Shown: positions 1-7,699 of the stretch, piece by piece
Numbering within the stretch: position 1 is the first letter of the stretch
How the letters are laid out: each line of letters starts with the position of its first letter
Source of the DNA: Myxococcus hansupus
GTDB lineage: Bacteria; Myxococcota; Myxococcia; Myxococcales; Myxococcaceae
Assembly (NCBI RefSeq): GCF_000280925.3
Contig: NZ_CP012109.1
Location: forward strand, 2,996,501-3,060,500
DNA length: 64,000 bases
Direction of reading: 5' to 3'
Made by a program: the position numbers and the translations under genes
Notes under the pieces: model-generated
The model's input: the letters and a program-made list of their open reading frames with translations, nothing else
Database searches by the model: none
Told to the model about the DNA's origin: nothing

Positions 1-947
1 CAGGGCCTTCCGTCCGGAAGGTGTCGCAGGTGAAGTCGCCGCCGACGAAGAGCTGGGCGCCTTGGAAGTTGGAGGCCTTGCCGTGCACTTTCAGGTTCCC
101 TGTCACCAGGAGCGACTTCACGTTCAACGGCCCCGTGACTTCCAGGTCACCGTGGTGGAGGAGGGGGCTCGTGGCCACCTTCTTGATCGTCTTGTTCAAG
201 GGGGCCCGTGTGGAGACGGCCTGGATGAGGCCAATGATGGCGAACACCAAGGGAGCGTGGGTGTTGCCGTGCTCCTCGATGCCGGCGTAGAGCTGGTCGA
301 GGTTGACGGAGTACTCCTCGACGAAGACGCTCTCCATGAAGCTGCGGAGCTGCGCCCAGGTCGCCGCGCTGACGCCCGCGGGCGCGTCACCTGAGAGATA
401 GCGTGCGACGTCCGCCTCCGAGAGGTGCTTCACCTTCTTGGGCGGCGGGCCGCGCTGGTCCTTCGTCGTCTTCAGGAGTTCGACGAGCATGGGGACCACG
501 TTCTTGCTGTGGCGGGACGCGCGAGCGGCGGAGAGCACCGACCGGCCTCCTTCCGTCTTCTGCCGAGGGTCGATGCCCTGGTCGAGGAAGAACTGCACGA
601 CGCGGTCGGCCCCGAACTCCGCGGCCCGGTGGATGGGGAACTCGTAGCTGGAGGTCGCCCGGATGTCGGCGCCGTGCTCCATGAGCAGTTGGATGACCTC
701 GACGTTGTTTTGGGTCACGGCGATCATCATCGGCGTGTGGCCGTTGATGGTCTGGAAGTCCAGGCTGACGCCCGCTTCGAGCAGCTTCCTGATTTGAGCC
801 ACTGCCTCGGCGTTCTTCTGCTCCGCCTTCGCCAGGACTTGACGGTACTCCGCCTCCGGCATCTCGACCCGGTCATACGTCTGGATGTAGTGGAGGTCGT
901 TGATCTGCCGGATGAGGCGTTCGAGTTCCTGCTGCTGCTCCGTCATC
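1..947 (-). CDS. Ankyrin-repeat protein with bactofilin-like C-terminal part (partial)
   Basis: The frame is open from an ATG at 947 and runs off the left edge, so the C-terminus is missing (315 residues visible). Residues about 1-60 are helical (MTEQQQELERLIRQIND). Residues about 55-165 contain ankyrin-type units, for example NGHTPMMIAVTQNNVEVIQLLMEHGADI followed by a unit beginning PIHRAAEFGADRVVQFF. Residues about 265-315 change to short beta-strand repeats (GDLEVTGPLNVKSLLVTGNL, then LFVGGDFTCD) like the stacked turns of bactofilin or polymer-forming proteins. Ankyrin units usually mediate protein-protein contact. The role of the beta-helix part, perhaps a scaffold, is inference. It is transcribed in the same direction as the quinone oxidoreductase upstream, 29 bases away. 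Confidence 0.75.
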
Positions 948-976
948 GCTTGCGTTCCTTCAAGGGGCAGTCAGGC

Positions 977-1966
977 TCAATCCCACCGCACCACGAGCTT
1001 GCCCACCGAGTCGTTGCCCGCCATGCGCTCCAGCGCCTGCCGGATGTCGGCGCGTGGCACCACGGCGTCTACCACGGGCCGCAGCGCTCCCGAGCGGAAC
1101 AGCGGCAACAGGTGCCGCTCCGCGCTCTGGGCGAGCGCGATCTTCTCCTCGAGGGGACGGCTGCGCAGCACGGTGCCCGTGACGCGAAGGCGCTTCGTCA
1201 GCACGGCGCCCAGGTTCAGCTCCGTCGTCGCGCCCGCCACCAGCCCCACCAGCATCAGCCGCCCGCGAGGTGCCAGGGCGCTGAGCGTCTCTGGAACGTA
1301 GCTGCCACCCACCAGGTCCAAGCACAGGTCCGCGCCTCGGCCACCCGTCGCCTCACGCACCGCGTCCGCGAAGCGCGGGGGCTGGGTGTCACACAGCACG
1401 GTGCGCGCGACGTCCCATTCGGAGGCCCGCGCCAGCTTCGCCGCGTTCCGGCCGGTGCCCACCACCCGCGCGCCCATGGCGCGGCAGATGAGCGCCGCCG
1501 CCGAGCCGACCCCACTGGCCACCGCGTGGACGAGCACCGTCTCCCCGGGCTTGAACTCACCCTGGAGGACCAACGCGTCGAACGCGGTGAGGTAGGCCTC
1601 CGGGAGCGCCGCGGCGTCGGTGAAGTCCATGCCCTCGGGGAGGGGCATCGCCTCGCGCTCATGGGTGACCAACTGGTCCGCCCAGGCGCCTCCGCCCACG
1701 AGGCCCATCACCCGGTCGCCCGGCTGGAAGCGCCGTGCGCGCGGGCCCACGGCCACCACCTCGCCCGCGTACTCCAGCCCGGGAATGTCCGGGGCCACGT
1801 CCGGCGGGGCAGGGTAGTGACCGCGAAGTTGCAGTAGGTCCGCGCGGTTGAGCGCGGTGGCCCGGACCCGGACCACGATTTCTCCGGGGCCCGGAGCAGG
1901 GGCGGGTCGTTCCTCCTCGGCGAGCACCTCGGGCCCTCCTGGGCGGGTGATGCGCAGGACCTTCAT
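977..1966 (-). CDS. NAD(P)H:quinone oxidoreductase, zinc-independent MDR family
   Basis: This 329-residue protein is a medium-chain dehydrogenase/reductase of the quinone oxidoreductase (PIG3-like) group, which reduces quinones or enones with NADPH. The N-terminus MKVLRITRPGGPEVL, the stretch IPGLEYAGEV near residues 61-70 and the nucleotide-binding segment VLVHAVASGVGSAAALI near 144-160 are typical. The zinc ligands of alcohol dehydrogenases are not seen. The open frame extends to 1996, but the ATG at 1966 is preferred: a GGAGG lies eight bases before it and the family begins MKxxxI. The substrate cannot be read from sequence. Confidence 0.85.
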   Translation of the reverse strand: MKVLRITRPGGPEVLAEEERPAPAPGPGEIVVRVRATALNRADLLQLRGHYPAPPDVAPDIPGLEYAGEVVAVGPRARRFQPGDRVMGLVGGGAWADQLVTHEREAMPLPEGMDFTDAAALPEAYLTAFDALVLQGEFKPGETVLVHAVASGVGSAAALICRAMGARVVGTGRNAAKLARASEWDVARTVLCDTQPPRFADAVREATGGRGADLCLDLVGGSYVPETLSALAPRGRLMLVGLVAGATTELNLGAVLTKRLRVTGTVLRSRPLEEKIALAQSAERHLLPLFRSGALRPVVDAVVPRADIRQALERMAGNDSVGKLVVRWD

Positions 1967-2047
1967 GGCGGGGACCTCCGTGGGAACGGTGTGCACGAAA
2001 CATCCTGGCTCGCGAGAGCGTCAACGCTTATCTAGAACACGACCACC

Positions 2048-2257
2048 ATGAGCACCCTGCCGTGTCCCATCTGTCAGAAGCCCGTTGCCCCCCGGGGCAC
2101 GAACACCGCGTTTCCGTTCTGTTCCAAGCGCTGCCGCGCCGTGGACCTTGGCCGGTGGCTGGGCGAGGAGTACCGCGTGCCCGACCGCCAGGCGGATGAG
2201 CAAGAGGACGAGGTGCCCTCGGACCGCCATCCGGACCGGCAGCACGGCGACGCATGA
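2048..2257 (+). CDS. yacG: DNA gyrase inhibitor YacG (zinc protein)
   Basis: This 69-residue protein has the YacG pattern: CPIC at residues 6-9, CSKRC at 25-29 and then DLGRWL. The four cysteines (6, 9, 25, 29) bind one zinc. In Escherichia coli YacG binds GyrB and blocks DNA binding by gyrase. The acidic tail after residue 45 is variable in the family. The stop overlaps the start of the next gene (ATGA), so the two are probably translationally coupled. A link to polysaccharide genes downstream is not usual for yacG and may only reflect shared transcription. Confidence 0.9.
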   Translation: MSTLPCPICQKPVAPRGTNTAFPFCSKRCRAVDLGRWLGEEYRVPDRQADEQEDEVPSDRHPDRQHGDA

Positions 2258-2985
2258 GCGGCTTCGTCGACCTGCACTGCCACCTCCTTCCTGGCGTGGA
2301 TGACGGGGCTCGCACCCTGGACGACGCGCTGGAGATGGCGCGCGCGCTGGTCGACCTCGGCTTCTCCACCGTCGCGCCCAGCCCCCACGCCCGGCCCGAG
2401 TACGCCCCCGTCGACGTCGTGGACGCCCGCCGCGCGGAGCTCGAGGAGGCCCTGGCGCGCGAGCGGATTCCCCTGACGCTGGGGCGCAACGCGGAGAACG
2501 TGCTCGACGATGCCTTCTTGCGCGGCCTCACCACGCCGCAGGCGCGCAAGCTGGGGCCGGGCCGCTACGTGCTCGTCGAGCTGCCCTACACCGCGCCCGT
2601 TCCCGCCCTGCTGGACATCCTGTTCCGCATCCGGACCAAGGGCGTGGTGCCGCTGCTCGCGCACCCGGAGCGGTGCCTGGAGTTCGAGCGCAAGGGCCGC
2701 GCGGCGGAGGCCGTTCGAGCCGGCGCACTGTTACAACTGGATGTCGGAGCGCTCATCGGCCGCTACGGCGGCACCCCCAAGAAGCTGTCGCGGGCCTTCC
2801 TGGACGAGGGCCTCTACGCGGTGGGGGCCACGGACCTGCATGGCCCGGTGGGGGCCCGGGAGTGGGTGGGCCGCTCACTGGCGGAGCTGCGCGGCAGGGC
2901 AGGGGAGGCGGCCTTCGTCCGTCTCATGAGAGACCATCCCTCCCGCCTGCTGGCCGGGGAGTCGCTGGAGTCGGACCCGGAGTGA
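2254..2985 (+). CDS. PHP-domain tyrosine phosphatase, CpsB/CapC/YwqE type
   Basis: This 243-residue protein belongs to the PHP family of metal-dependent protein tyrosine phosphatases, which dephosphorylate bacterial tyrosine kinases that control capsule or exopolysaccharide chain length. The metal-binding motif VDLHCHLLPGVDDGA sits at residues 5-19, with further ligands in LLAHPER (about 130) and ATDLHG (about 190). Length matches the family (about 240-260). It overlaps yacG by four bases at its start, and its stop overlaps the probable GTG start of the next membrane protein. No cognate kinase gene is visible in the window, so the exact substrate is open. Confidence 0.85.
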   Translation: MSGFVDLHCHLLPGVDDGARTLDDALEMARALVDLGFSTVAPSPHARPEYAPVDVVDARRAELEEALARERIPLTLGRNAENVLDDAFLRGLTTPQARKLGPGRYVLVELPYTAPVPALLDILFRIRTKGVVPLLAHPERCLEFERKGRAAEAVRAGALLQLDVGALIGRYGGTPKKLSRAFLDEGLYAVGATDLHGPVGAREWVGRSLAELRGRAGEAAFVRLMRDHPSRLLAGESLESDPE

Positions 2986-4070
2986 CGGTATACCCGGCCG
3001 CTGTGAAACGCGCCGTCAAGCTCCTGGCCAGCCTGCTGGTCACCTTCATCTTCATGTGGTGGGCCTTCCGGGACACGGATTGGGCCACCCAACTGGCCAG
3101 CCTCAAGTCGGCCAACTACGTGTGGCTGGTGCCGTACTTCGGCTGCCTCCTGGCCATCCACGTGTTCCGCACCCTGCGCTGGGGGTGCCTGCTGTCGGGA
3201 CTGGAGAAGGTTCCCTTCCGCAAGCTGAACGAGGCCTCCGGCATCGGCTTCATGATGCTGCTGGTGCTGCCCTTCCGCCTGGGGGAGTTCGCCCGGCCCT
3301 TCCTCATCGCCCAGCGCAGTGGCATCCGCCGCAGCGCGGCCATGACGTCGGTGGTGCTGGAGCGCATCGTGGACGGCCTCGCCGTGGCGGCGATGTTGCG
3401 GGTGCTCCTCTTCTTCGTCCCCACCGAGACGCCGGAGATTCGCTACGTCAAGCTGGGCTCGTGGCTGATGTTCGCCGTGTTCGGCGGAGGCCTGGCGTTC
3501 CTGCTCTTCGGCCTGTGGCAGCAGCAGCGCACGGTGGCGCTGGTGCGGGCCACGGTGGGCCGGCTGGCGCCGCCCGTGGCGGACAAGGTCGCGGACGTCG
3601 TCGACACCTTCGTCGGCGCCATGCGGCAGCTCCCCAAGGGGCGGCAGGTGGTGCTCTTCTTCATCTACACGGCGCTGTACTGGGGCGTGAACGGGGCGGG
3701 CATGTCGATGCTGGCCAACGCCTTCGACTGCTCCGGCGCGGCGCCCGGCGTGGTGTGCGAGCCCATGGACCTGTCGCTCTTCGAGGCCTACGTGGTGCTC
3801 GGCGTGCTGGTGGTGGGGCTGATGATTCCCGCGGCGCCCGGAATGATGGGCACCTTCCAGGCGGCGACGAAGGTGGGCCTGAGCCTCTTCCTCCCGGCGG
3901 CGGCGGTGAATGCCAGCGGGTTGGCCTACGCCAACGTCATGTGGCTGTCCCAGACGGTGCAGCAGGTGGGCCTGGGCCTCATCCTGCTGTCCATGGGGCA
4001 CCTGTCGTTCAAGGACATCGCTGGCAAGCTGGACGACAAGGACAGCGAGGCGGCGGCCCCTTCCGCCTGA
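2982..4070 (+). CDS. Flippase-like integral membrane protein (lysylphosphatidylglycerol synthase TM / UPF0104 family)
   Basis: This is a predicted 362-residue inner-membrane protein. The GTG at 2982 overlaps the preceding stop, suggesting coupling; a second in-frame GTG at 3003 is the alternative. It begins with a short basic segment (KRAVK) and about eight hydrophobic helices. Family marks include the region around FRTLRWGCLL, then GFMMLLVLPFRLGEFARP, then a long helix around VVLERIVDG, and LMIPAAPGMMGTFQAA near the end. Relatives are AglD/MprF-TM-like proteins proposed to move lipid-linked molecules. The substrate is unknown. Its position after a CpsB-like phosphatase is consistent with envelope polysaccharide work. 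Confidence 0.8.
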   Translation: MTVYPAAVKRAVKLLASLLVTFIFMWWAFRDTDWATQLASLKSANYVWLVPYFGCLLAIHVFRTLRWGCLLSGLEKVPFRKLNEASGIGFMMLLVLPFRLGEFARPFLIAQRSGIRRSAAMTSVVLERIVDGLAVAAMLRVLLFFVPTETPEIRYVKLGSWLMFAVFGGGLAFLLFGLWQQQRTVALVRATVGRLAPPVADKVADVVDTFVGAMRQLPKGRQVVLFFIYTALYWGVNGAGMSMLANAFDCSGAAPGVVCEPMDLSLFEAYVVLGVLVVGLMIPAAPGMMGTFQAATKVGLSLFLPAAAVNASGLAYANVMWLSQTVQQVGLGLILLSMGHLSFKDIAGKLDDKDSEAAAPSA

Positions 4071-4083
4071 GCGCGGGGCCGCG

Positions 4084-4581
4084 TTACGGCGTGGGGGAGG
4101 CGGTCTGCGCCCCTTCGGTGGACGGAGTCGAGGCCTCGGTTTGCGCGGGGGCTTGTTCCCCGCCCTTGCCGGTGACGACGCCTTTCACCTTCTCGTAGGC
4201 GGCCTTCGGGTCGATGTTGCCCTTGAGGGAGCCAAAGGGCGTCTCGATGGTCTGCTGCCGCTGCTCCGCCGCCGCGTAGCCTTCCGGGGCGCACAGCGCC
4301 TTGGACGTGTCGCGCACCGACACCATGGGGGTGTTGATGGTGGCGTTGTCCTCGGAGGTGGCCTTGGCGACGAGCTTGTCGTCGCGCATCAGCACGCAGC
4401 GGTCATCGCCGTAGTACCAGGCGGTGGAGCTGTCGGGATACTCCTGCGCCCGCGACGGACCCGAGCCCATGGCCTCGACGACCTGATGGGAGGACATGCC
4501 GGGGTAGAGCTTGTCGAAGCCAGACGTGGCGCAGCCCACGGTGGCGAGGGCAAGGGCGGCGCTGAGTATCGGGAGACGCAT
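4084..4581 (-). CDS. Small outer-membrane lipoprotein, BamE/SmpA-like fold
   Basis: This 165-residue protein has a lipoprotein signal (MRLPILSAALALATVGC, lipid cysteine at residue 17). The segment following, FDKLYPGMSSHQVVEAMGSG then AWYYGDDRCVLMRDDKLVAK, has the helix-helix-strand order of the BamE/SmpA fold (GMs..qV...lG.P...W.Y). The C-terminal 40 residues are low-complexity, rich in A, T, S, E and P. A role in the BAM complex is not implied, because many unrelated lipoproteins use this fold. It is convergent with the flippase-like gene (13 bases apart). Confidence 0.65.
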   Translation of the reverse strand: MRLPILSAALALATVGCATSGFDKLYPGMSSHQVVEAMGSGPSRAQEYPDSSTAWYYGDDRCVLMRDDKLVAKATSEDNATINTPMVSVRDTSKALCAPEGYAAAEQRQQTIETPFGSLKGNIDPKAAYEKVKGVVTGKGGEQAPAQTEASTPSTEGAQTASPTP

Positions 4582-4667
4582 GGGGTGTGGGGCTCCTGGA
4601 AGAAAGGGAATCCGGAGCCTACCCCTGCATCGCGTCCGGCCACCAAGGCGGGGCCGGACGGACTGTC

Positions 4668-4841
4668 CTACAGTTCCTGATCCAACCAGCGGAAGATGGC
4701 CTCACGAATCGAGGCCGGCCGCTCGGAGTCCAGGCGGGTGCGAGGCGTGCGAGCCGCGTCTGCGTCACGCAACATCGGAACGGGCATGAACTCGCGCGTA
4801 CGGGGGAGGGACGCGCGGGACGCGACGGCGGCCGCCCTCAT
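4668..4841 (-). CDS. 57-residue hypothetical protein coupled to a ribbon-helix-helix gene
   Basis: This small ORF begins with an ATG that overlaps the TGA stop of the upstream ribbon-helix-helix gene (TCATGA), the usual layout for translational coupling. It encodes 57 residues with a basic N-terminus (MRAAAVASRASLPRTREF) and a C-terminal segment ERPASIREAIFRWLDQEL that looks like an amphipathic helix. I recognise no family. The pairing of a small DNA-binding-type protein with a second tiny ORF resembles toxin-antitoxin operons, but nothing in the sequence proves this. Confidence 0.5.
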   Translation of the reverse strand: MRAAAVASRASLPRTREFMPVPMLRDADAARTPRTRLDSERPASIREAIFRWLDQEL

Positions 4842-5095
4842 GACTGTCCTTCCTCCTTGGGCGTGCCGCGGCCGTACTTGCCGAGCAGGTCATCCACGGC
4901 CTCGCGGAGGTACTCGCTCTGGTGGATGCGGGTCCGCCGCGCCAGCTCGCGCAGCTTCTGGACCTGCTCCTCGGGAACGAGGACGTGGGTGGAGACAATG
5001 TCGGCGTCCGGGCCACGGACGTCGACAGACACTTCCGTGGCCGCCGGGGACGACGGAGCCTCGGGGCTCAGGGGACTGGCGCTTCCATCCTGCAT
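4838..5095 (-). CDS. Ribbon-helix-helix (CopG/MetJ-type) protein
   Basis: This 85-residue protein has an acidic, disordered-looking first 30 residues. The ribbon-helix-helix core follows at about 34-75: a beta strand (DIVSTHVLVPEEQ), helix (VQKLRELARRTR), turn with IHQSEYLREAV and a second helix ending in DDLLGKYG. Such proteins bind DNA as dimers and often autoregulate. It is divergent from the manganese-riboswitch unit (161 bases to the start of that promoter). The next ORF overlaps its stop. Confidence 0.7.
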   Translation of the reverse strand: MQDGSASPLSPEAPSSPAATEVSVDVRGPDADIVSTHVLVPEEQVQKLRELARRTRIHQSEYLREAVDDLLGKYGRGTPKEEGQS

Positions 5096-5221
5096 CGGAC
5101 TTCCTCCGGGCGTGGCTGCTACAGGCAGCTACCTGCCTGTGCCCGGCATTAGGCGGGCGGACGGGCACTCCGTCAAAAAATGCGCCGGTGAGCGGCCGCG
5201 CGCGGTGGGTCCTGGCTGGCG

Positions 5222-5250
5222 TTGACAGCGGGGGAGGCGCGCTGTTACTT
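5222..5250 (+). promoter_or_regulatory. Predicted sigma-70 promoter of the manganese riboswitch unit
   Basis: A perfect TTGACA at 5222-5227 is followed, 17 bases later, by TTACTT at 5245-5250. Transcription would begin about 5257, just before the riboswitch aptamer. The -35 is strong and the -10 weak, as expected if folding of the leader does the regulating. Confidence 0.5.
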
Positions 5251-5257
5251 CGCGCCT

Positions 5258-5373
5258 CACGTAAGGGGAGTAGTTCACGCCAGCGTTGCTGGCGGCGGGG
5301 CGCTCGACATACTGGCTGGAAACAGCCCGGGCCCCCACCTCGTGAGGTTCGCGAGACGAACGAGACCTTCGGA
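5258..5373 (+). promoter_or_regulatory. yybP-ykoY manganese riboswitch
   Basis: The leader contains the hallmark pieces of the yybP-ykoY (Mn2+) riboswitch in order: GGGGAGTAG at 5265-5273, a variable hairpin (CGCCAGC...GCTGGCG), ACATACTGGC, the GGGCCCCCACC stretch at 5330-5340, and CGAGACCTT at 5361-5369. AAGG at 5263-5266 pairs with CCTT at 5366-5369 to close helix P1. The class binds Mn2+ and usually turns on Mn2+ export genes. It lies 100 bases before a GDT1/TMEM165-type exporter gene, a known target type. About 100 bases between aptamer and ATG are available for an expression platform. Confidence 0.88.
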
Positions 5374-5472
5374 CAGGAGTCGTTGTTTCTTCCTGGCCGA
5401 GGTCCGTCGTGCGCGTGCTTCCCTGACGCTTCCACGAGTCCGAACCCCGGCCACGCATCGCGAGGGGCGGTC

Positions 5473-6045
5473 ATGTTGGAAGCGTTCATCGGTTCGTTCG
5501 TGTTGGTCGCCGCCAGTGAGATGGGGGACAAGACGCAGTTGCTCGCGTTCTCCCTGGCCACGCGGTTCCGCAAGCCGTGGCACGTGCTGGCGGGCATCTT
5601 CGTCGCCACCATCGCCAATCACGCGCTGGCCTCCAGCGTGGGCAGTTGGGTGTCCACGCACGTCCCGGCGAAGTGGATGGCGCTGCTGCTGGCGGTGCTG
5701 TTCATCGGCTTCGGCCTGTGGACGCTCAAGCCGGACACGCTGGATGAAGACGGCGGCAAGCCGCCGCGTTACGGAGCGTTCCTCACCACGGTGGTGCTCT
5801 TCTTCCTCGCGGAGATGGGGGACAAGACGCAGTTCGCCACCATGGCCGTGGCCGCGCGCTACCAGGCGCCGGTGATTGTGACGCTGGGCACCACCGCGGG
5901 AATGATGCTGTCCGACGGGCTCGCGGTGTTCCTGGGAGACCGGATCGCCGGGCGCGTGCAGATGAAATGGGTGCGCTGGGCCGCGGCCAGCCTGTTCTTC
6001 ATCTTCGGCGCGCTGTCGCTGTGGTCGGCGCTCCGGATGGGGTGA
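5473..6045 (+). CDS. TMEM165/GDT1-family cation transporter, probable Mn2+ exporter
   Basis: This 190-residue inner-membrane protein has two copies of the family signature E-x-G-D-K-T: EMGDKT at residues 16-21 and again at 114-119, each inside a hydrophobic helix, with about six helices in two repeated halves. GDT1 relatives export Mn2+ or Ca2+ from the cytosol. The riboswitch just upstream makes Mn2+ the likely cargo. The ATG at 5473 is chosen because the first signature then sits 16 residues in, as in relatives, although the frame is open further upstream. A terminator hairpin follows at 6122. Confidence 0.85.
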   Translation: MLEAFIGSFVLVAASEMGDKTQLLAFSLATRFRKPWHVLAGIFVATIANHALASSVGSWVSTHVPAKWMALLLAVLFIGFGLWTLKPDTLDEDGGKPPRYGAFLTTVVLFFLAEMGDKTQFATMAVAARYQAPVIVTLGTTAGMMLSDGLAVFLGDRIAGRVQMKWVRWAAASLFFIFGALSLWSALRMG

Positions 6046-6121
6046 CGGAAGCGTTCGGGAACACGCATGTCACAAAGTCGTGCATTGCTGTGGAATGCGG
6101 GAAAAGCTCCTATGCTTGAGG

Positions 6122-6144
6122 TCCGGGCTGACCCGGATTTTCTT
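6122..6144 (+). terminator. Rho-independent terminator after the GDT1 gene
   Basis: TCCGGG (6122-6127), loop CTGA, CCCGGA (6132-6137) and then TTTTCTT form a compact terminator. It sits 77 bases after the exporter stop and only a few bases before the Shine-Dalgarno of the following lipoprotein gene. It could therefore also act as an attenuator for that gene if its promoter lies upstream. Confidence 0.65.
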
Positions 6145-6155
6145 CAGGAGCTGAC

Positions 6156-6668
6156 ATGCGTTCGCCGATCCGTTTTTCCGCGATGGTTCTGATGAGCGCC
6201 CTGCTGGGCACGGGCTGTGACGGCACCCAGCCGCAGGGCGCCGAGGTAGTGGGCGACACGGTCGAGGTGAAGCAGGGCGCCGTGGGCGACCTGGTGCTGC
6301 GCTGTGACGAGTTCCAGGGTGGCTCGTACCTGGAGGTCGTCCAGGCGGCGACCGGCTTCGAGGCCACGTACACGTTCGAGGACCGGAACTCCGAGTCCCC
6401 CGACGGCATGACGCGCATCGTGCTGGGGCAGTACGAGCAGTGCCGCCGCTCCACGGTGGACGCGCGCATCCTGAACTGCTTCAGCGTCCGGCCGGGCAAC
6501 TTCCTGGGCAAGGTGATTCTGTCGACCACGCGCGTGCAGAAGACGCAGATGGTCCTCGGCAGCAGCACGACGGTGAACTACAGCGAGCTGGGTGTCGCGG
6601 CCATCAACCAGGAGCCGGGCCAGACGCCGCGCCGCGACTACACGTTCCCGCTGAGCGACTGCCAGTAG
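6156..6668 (+). CDS. Hypothetical lipoprotein
   Basis: This 170-residue protein has a lipoprotein signal (basic MRSPIR, hydrophobic core, LLGTGC with the lipid cysteine at residue 21), so it should be attached to the envelope. The mature part is beta-rich with four further cysteines, including CDEF near 50 and a C-terminal SDCQ, which may form disulfides. No family is recognised. AGGAG six bases before the ATG supports the start. A terminator-like hairpin lies directly upstream. Confidence 0.7.
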   Translation: MRSPIRFSAMVLMSALLGTGCDGTQPQGAEVVGDTVEVKQGAVGDLVLRCDEFQGGSYLEVVQAATGFEATYTFEDRNSESPDGMTRIVLGQYEQCRRSTVDARILNCFSVRPGNFLGKVILSTTRVQKTQMVLGSSTTVNYSELGVAAINQEPGQTPRRDYTFPLSDCQ

Positions 6669-6780
6669 TCCGTACCTGGGCCGGGGTGGCAGGCGAGCCC
6701 TGGCCCTTCCTCCACGGGAGCGATGATTTCGGGGGCCGAGGGGCGTCTCACCCTCAGGAACCCATTCCCTGGAGGTCGTC

Positions 6781-7215
6781 GTGGCAGCGCATGATTCGTT
6801 GAAGGCCCGTGCACCGGGTGGCCCCCCTGTCATCGTGAGTCTTCCGACGCGGGACCTGGCGAGGGCCTTTGGCTTCTACCGGAAGGGGCTCGGCTTCGAG
6901 CTGATGGTCGAGACGGAGGGCGACGCGATGCCCGAGCCCGTCCACTTCCGGCTCAACGCGGGTGTCAGCCTGATGCTCATCCCCACGGGTGGGTTCGGCT
7001 GGGTGGCCGGGGGCAACCGGGTGGCGGAGCAGGGCGTCTCCGAGTGCATCCTGGGCCTGTCGCTGGAGGCGGAGGCCCAGGTGGACGCGCTCATCGCCCG
7101 GGCGCGGGAGGCGGGGGCGGAGGTCCCGGCACCGCCGGCGAAGCAGCCCTGGGGGTACTCGGGGACGTTCAAGGACCCGGACGGCCACGTGTGGATGGTG
7201 GACGCGGCGGGCTGA
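6781..7215 (+). CDS. VOC-superfamily (glyoxalase/bleomycin-resistance-like) protein
   Basis: This 144-residue protein starts at a GTG with GGAGG seven bases upstream. It has the vicinal-oxygen-chelate pattern: VSLPTRDLARAFGFYRKGLGF near residues 19-39, VHFRLNAGVSLMLIP near 54-68, and the closing FKDPDGHVWMVD. The family includes metal-dependent lyases, dioxygenases and drug-binding proteins. The exact reaction cannot be told. It is followed directly by the terminator of the opposite-strand tRNA. Confidence 0.8.
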   Translation: MAAHDSLKARAPGGPPVIVSLPTRDLARAFGFYRKGLGFELMVETEGDAMPEPVHFRLNAGVSLMLIPTGGFGWVAGGNRVAEQGVSECILGLSLEAEAQVDALIARAREAGAEVPAPPAKQPWGYSGTFKDPDGHVWMVDAAG

Positions 7216-7231
7216 GGAGGCTCCGGAAAAG

Positions 7232-7266
7232 AAAAACCCCGGTGCCACCGTGAGGTGACGCCGGGG
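7232..7266 (-). terminator. Rho-independent terminator of the tRNA-Met gene
   Basis: On the minus strand CCCCGG-CGTCACC, loop TCAC, GGTGGCA-CCGGGG and then TTTTTC form a long, almost perfect hairpin with a T-run, beginning 4 bases after the tRNA 3' end. Confidence 0.85.
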
Positions 7267-7269
7267 AAG

Positions 7270-7343
7270 TGGCCAGGGTCAGACTTGAACTGACTACCTG
7301 CGGATTATGAGACCGCCGCTCTAACCAGGTGAGCTACCTGGCC
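7270..7343 (-). tRNA. tRNA-Met (CAT), elongator
   Basis: The 74-base cloverleaf is complete: acceptor GGCCAGG/CCTGGCC with discriminator A, D arm GCTC/GAGC, anticodon loop CTCATAA (anticodon CAT) and T arm GTCAG-TTCAAGT-CTGAC. The first base pair is a normal G-C rather than the C/A mismatch of initiators, so this is the elongator type (a tRNA-Ile2 with lysidine cannot be fully excluded by eye). CCA is not encoded. The anticodon stem has a T-T mismatch at its last pair. Confidence 0.92.
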
Positions 7344-7437
7344 GTAAGTGGACTGCAACCTACGGCTTTTACTGCGGAACTGCTACTGCCTTCCTACCTG
7401 CTCGCCCGGTGTCCCTGCAACCGTTTCGGACTCGACG

Positions 7438-7460
7438 CCCCGGGAAGCAGCGCTTCGGGG
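7438..7460. other. Stable hairpin in the tRNA leader
   Basis: CCCCG-GG-AAGC, loop AGC, GCTTCGGGG forms a strong hairpin with a two-base bulge and no T-run on either side. It lies between the predicted tRNA promoter and the tRNA and may be a processing signal. Confidence 0.35.
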
Positions 7461-7464
7461 CCGC

Positions 7465-7492
7465 TCTATACCACATGCTCGGCGCTGGGCAA
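7465..7492 (-). promoter_or_regulatory. Predicted promoter for the tRNA-Met gene
   Basis: On the minus strand TTGCCC (plus 7487-7492) and TATAGA (plus 7465-7470) are separated by 16 bases. The transcript would carry a leader of about 115 bases before the tRNA. Otherwise I see no gene in 7344-7699. Confidence 0.4.
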
Positions 7493-7699
7493 TGGGAACG
7501 ATGCAGTGGGGTGGTTGACGGGGGGTGGGGTGGGGGCCTGACGGCCAAGGGGGAGAAAGTCGCGGTTCTGGAGCCAGTGGGCGTCATATGGCGGGGCGAA
7601 TGCGGCGCCTCTGGCGGATGGCCTTCAGGGCATATGGTCCAGCACGTTCTCCGTAGAGGGGCCGGGTTGGCCGTGCCGTCTTCGGGGTAGAGAACATGA

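Noticed and set aside
4696-5472. Upstream extension of the GDT1 exporter frame
   Set aside because: It runs through the riboswitch and the divergent ribbon-helix-helix gene and lacks any membrane or family pattern.
7270-7343. Initiator tRNA-fMet
   Set aside because: The acceptor stem has a normal first G-C pair, whereas initiators have an unpaired first position.
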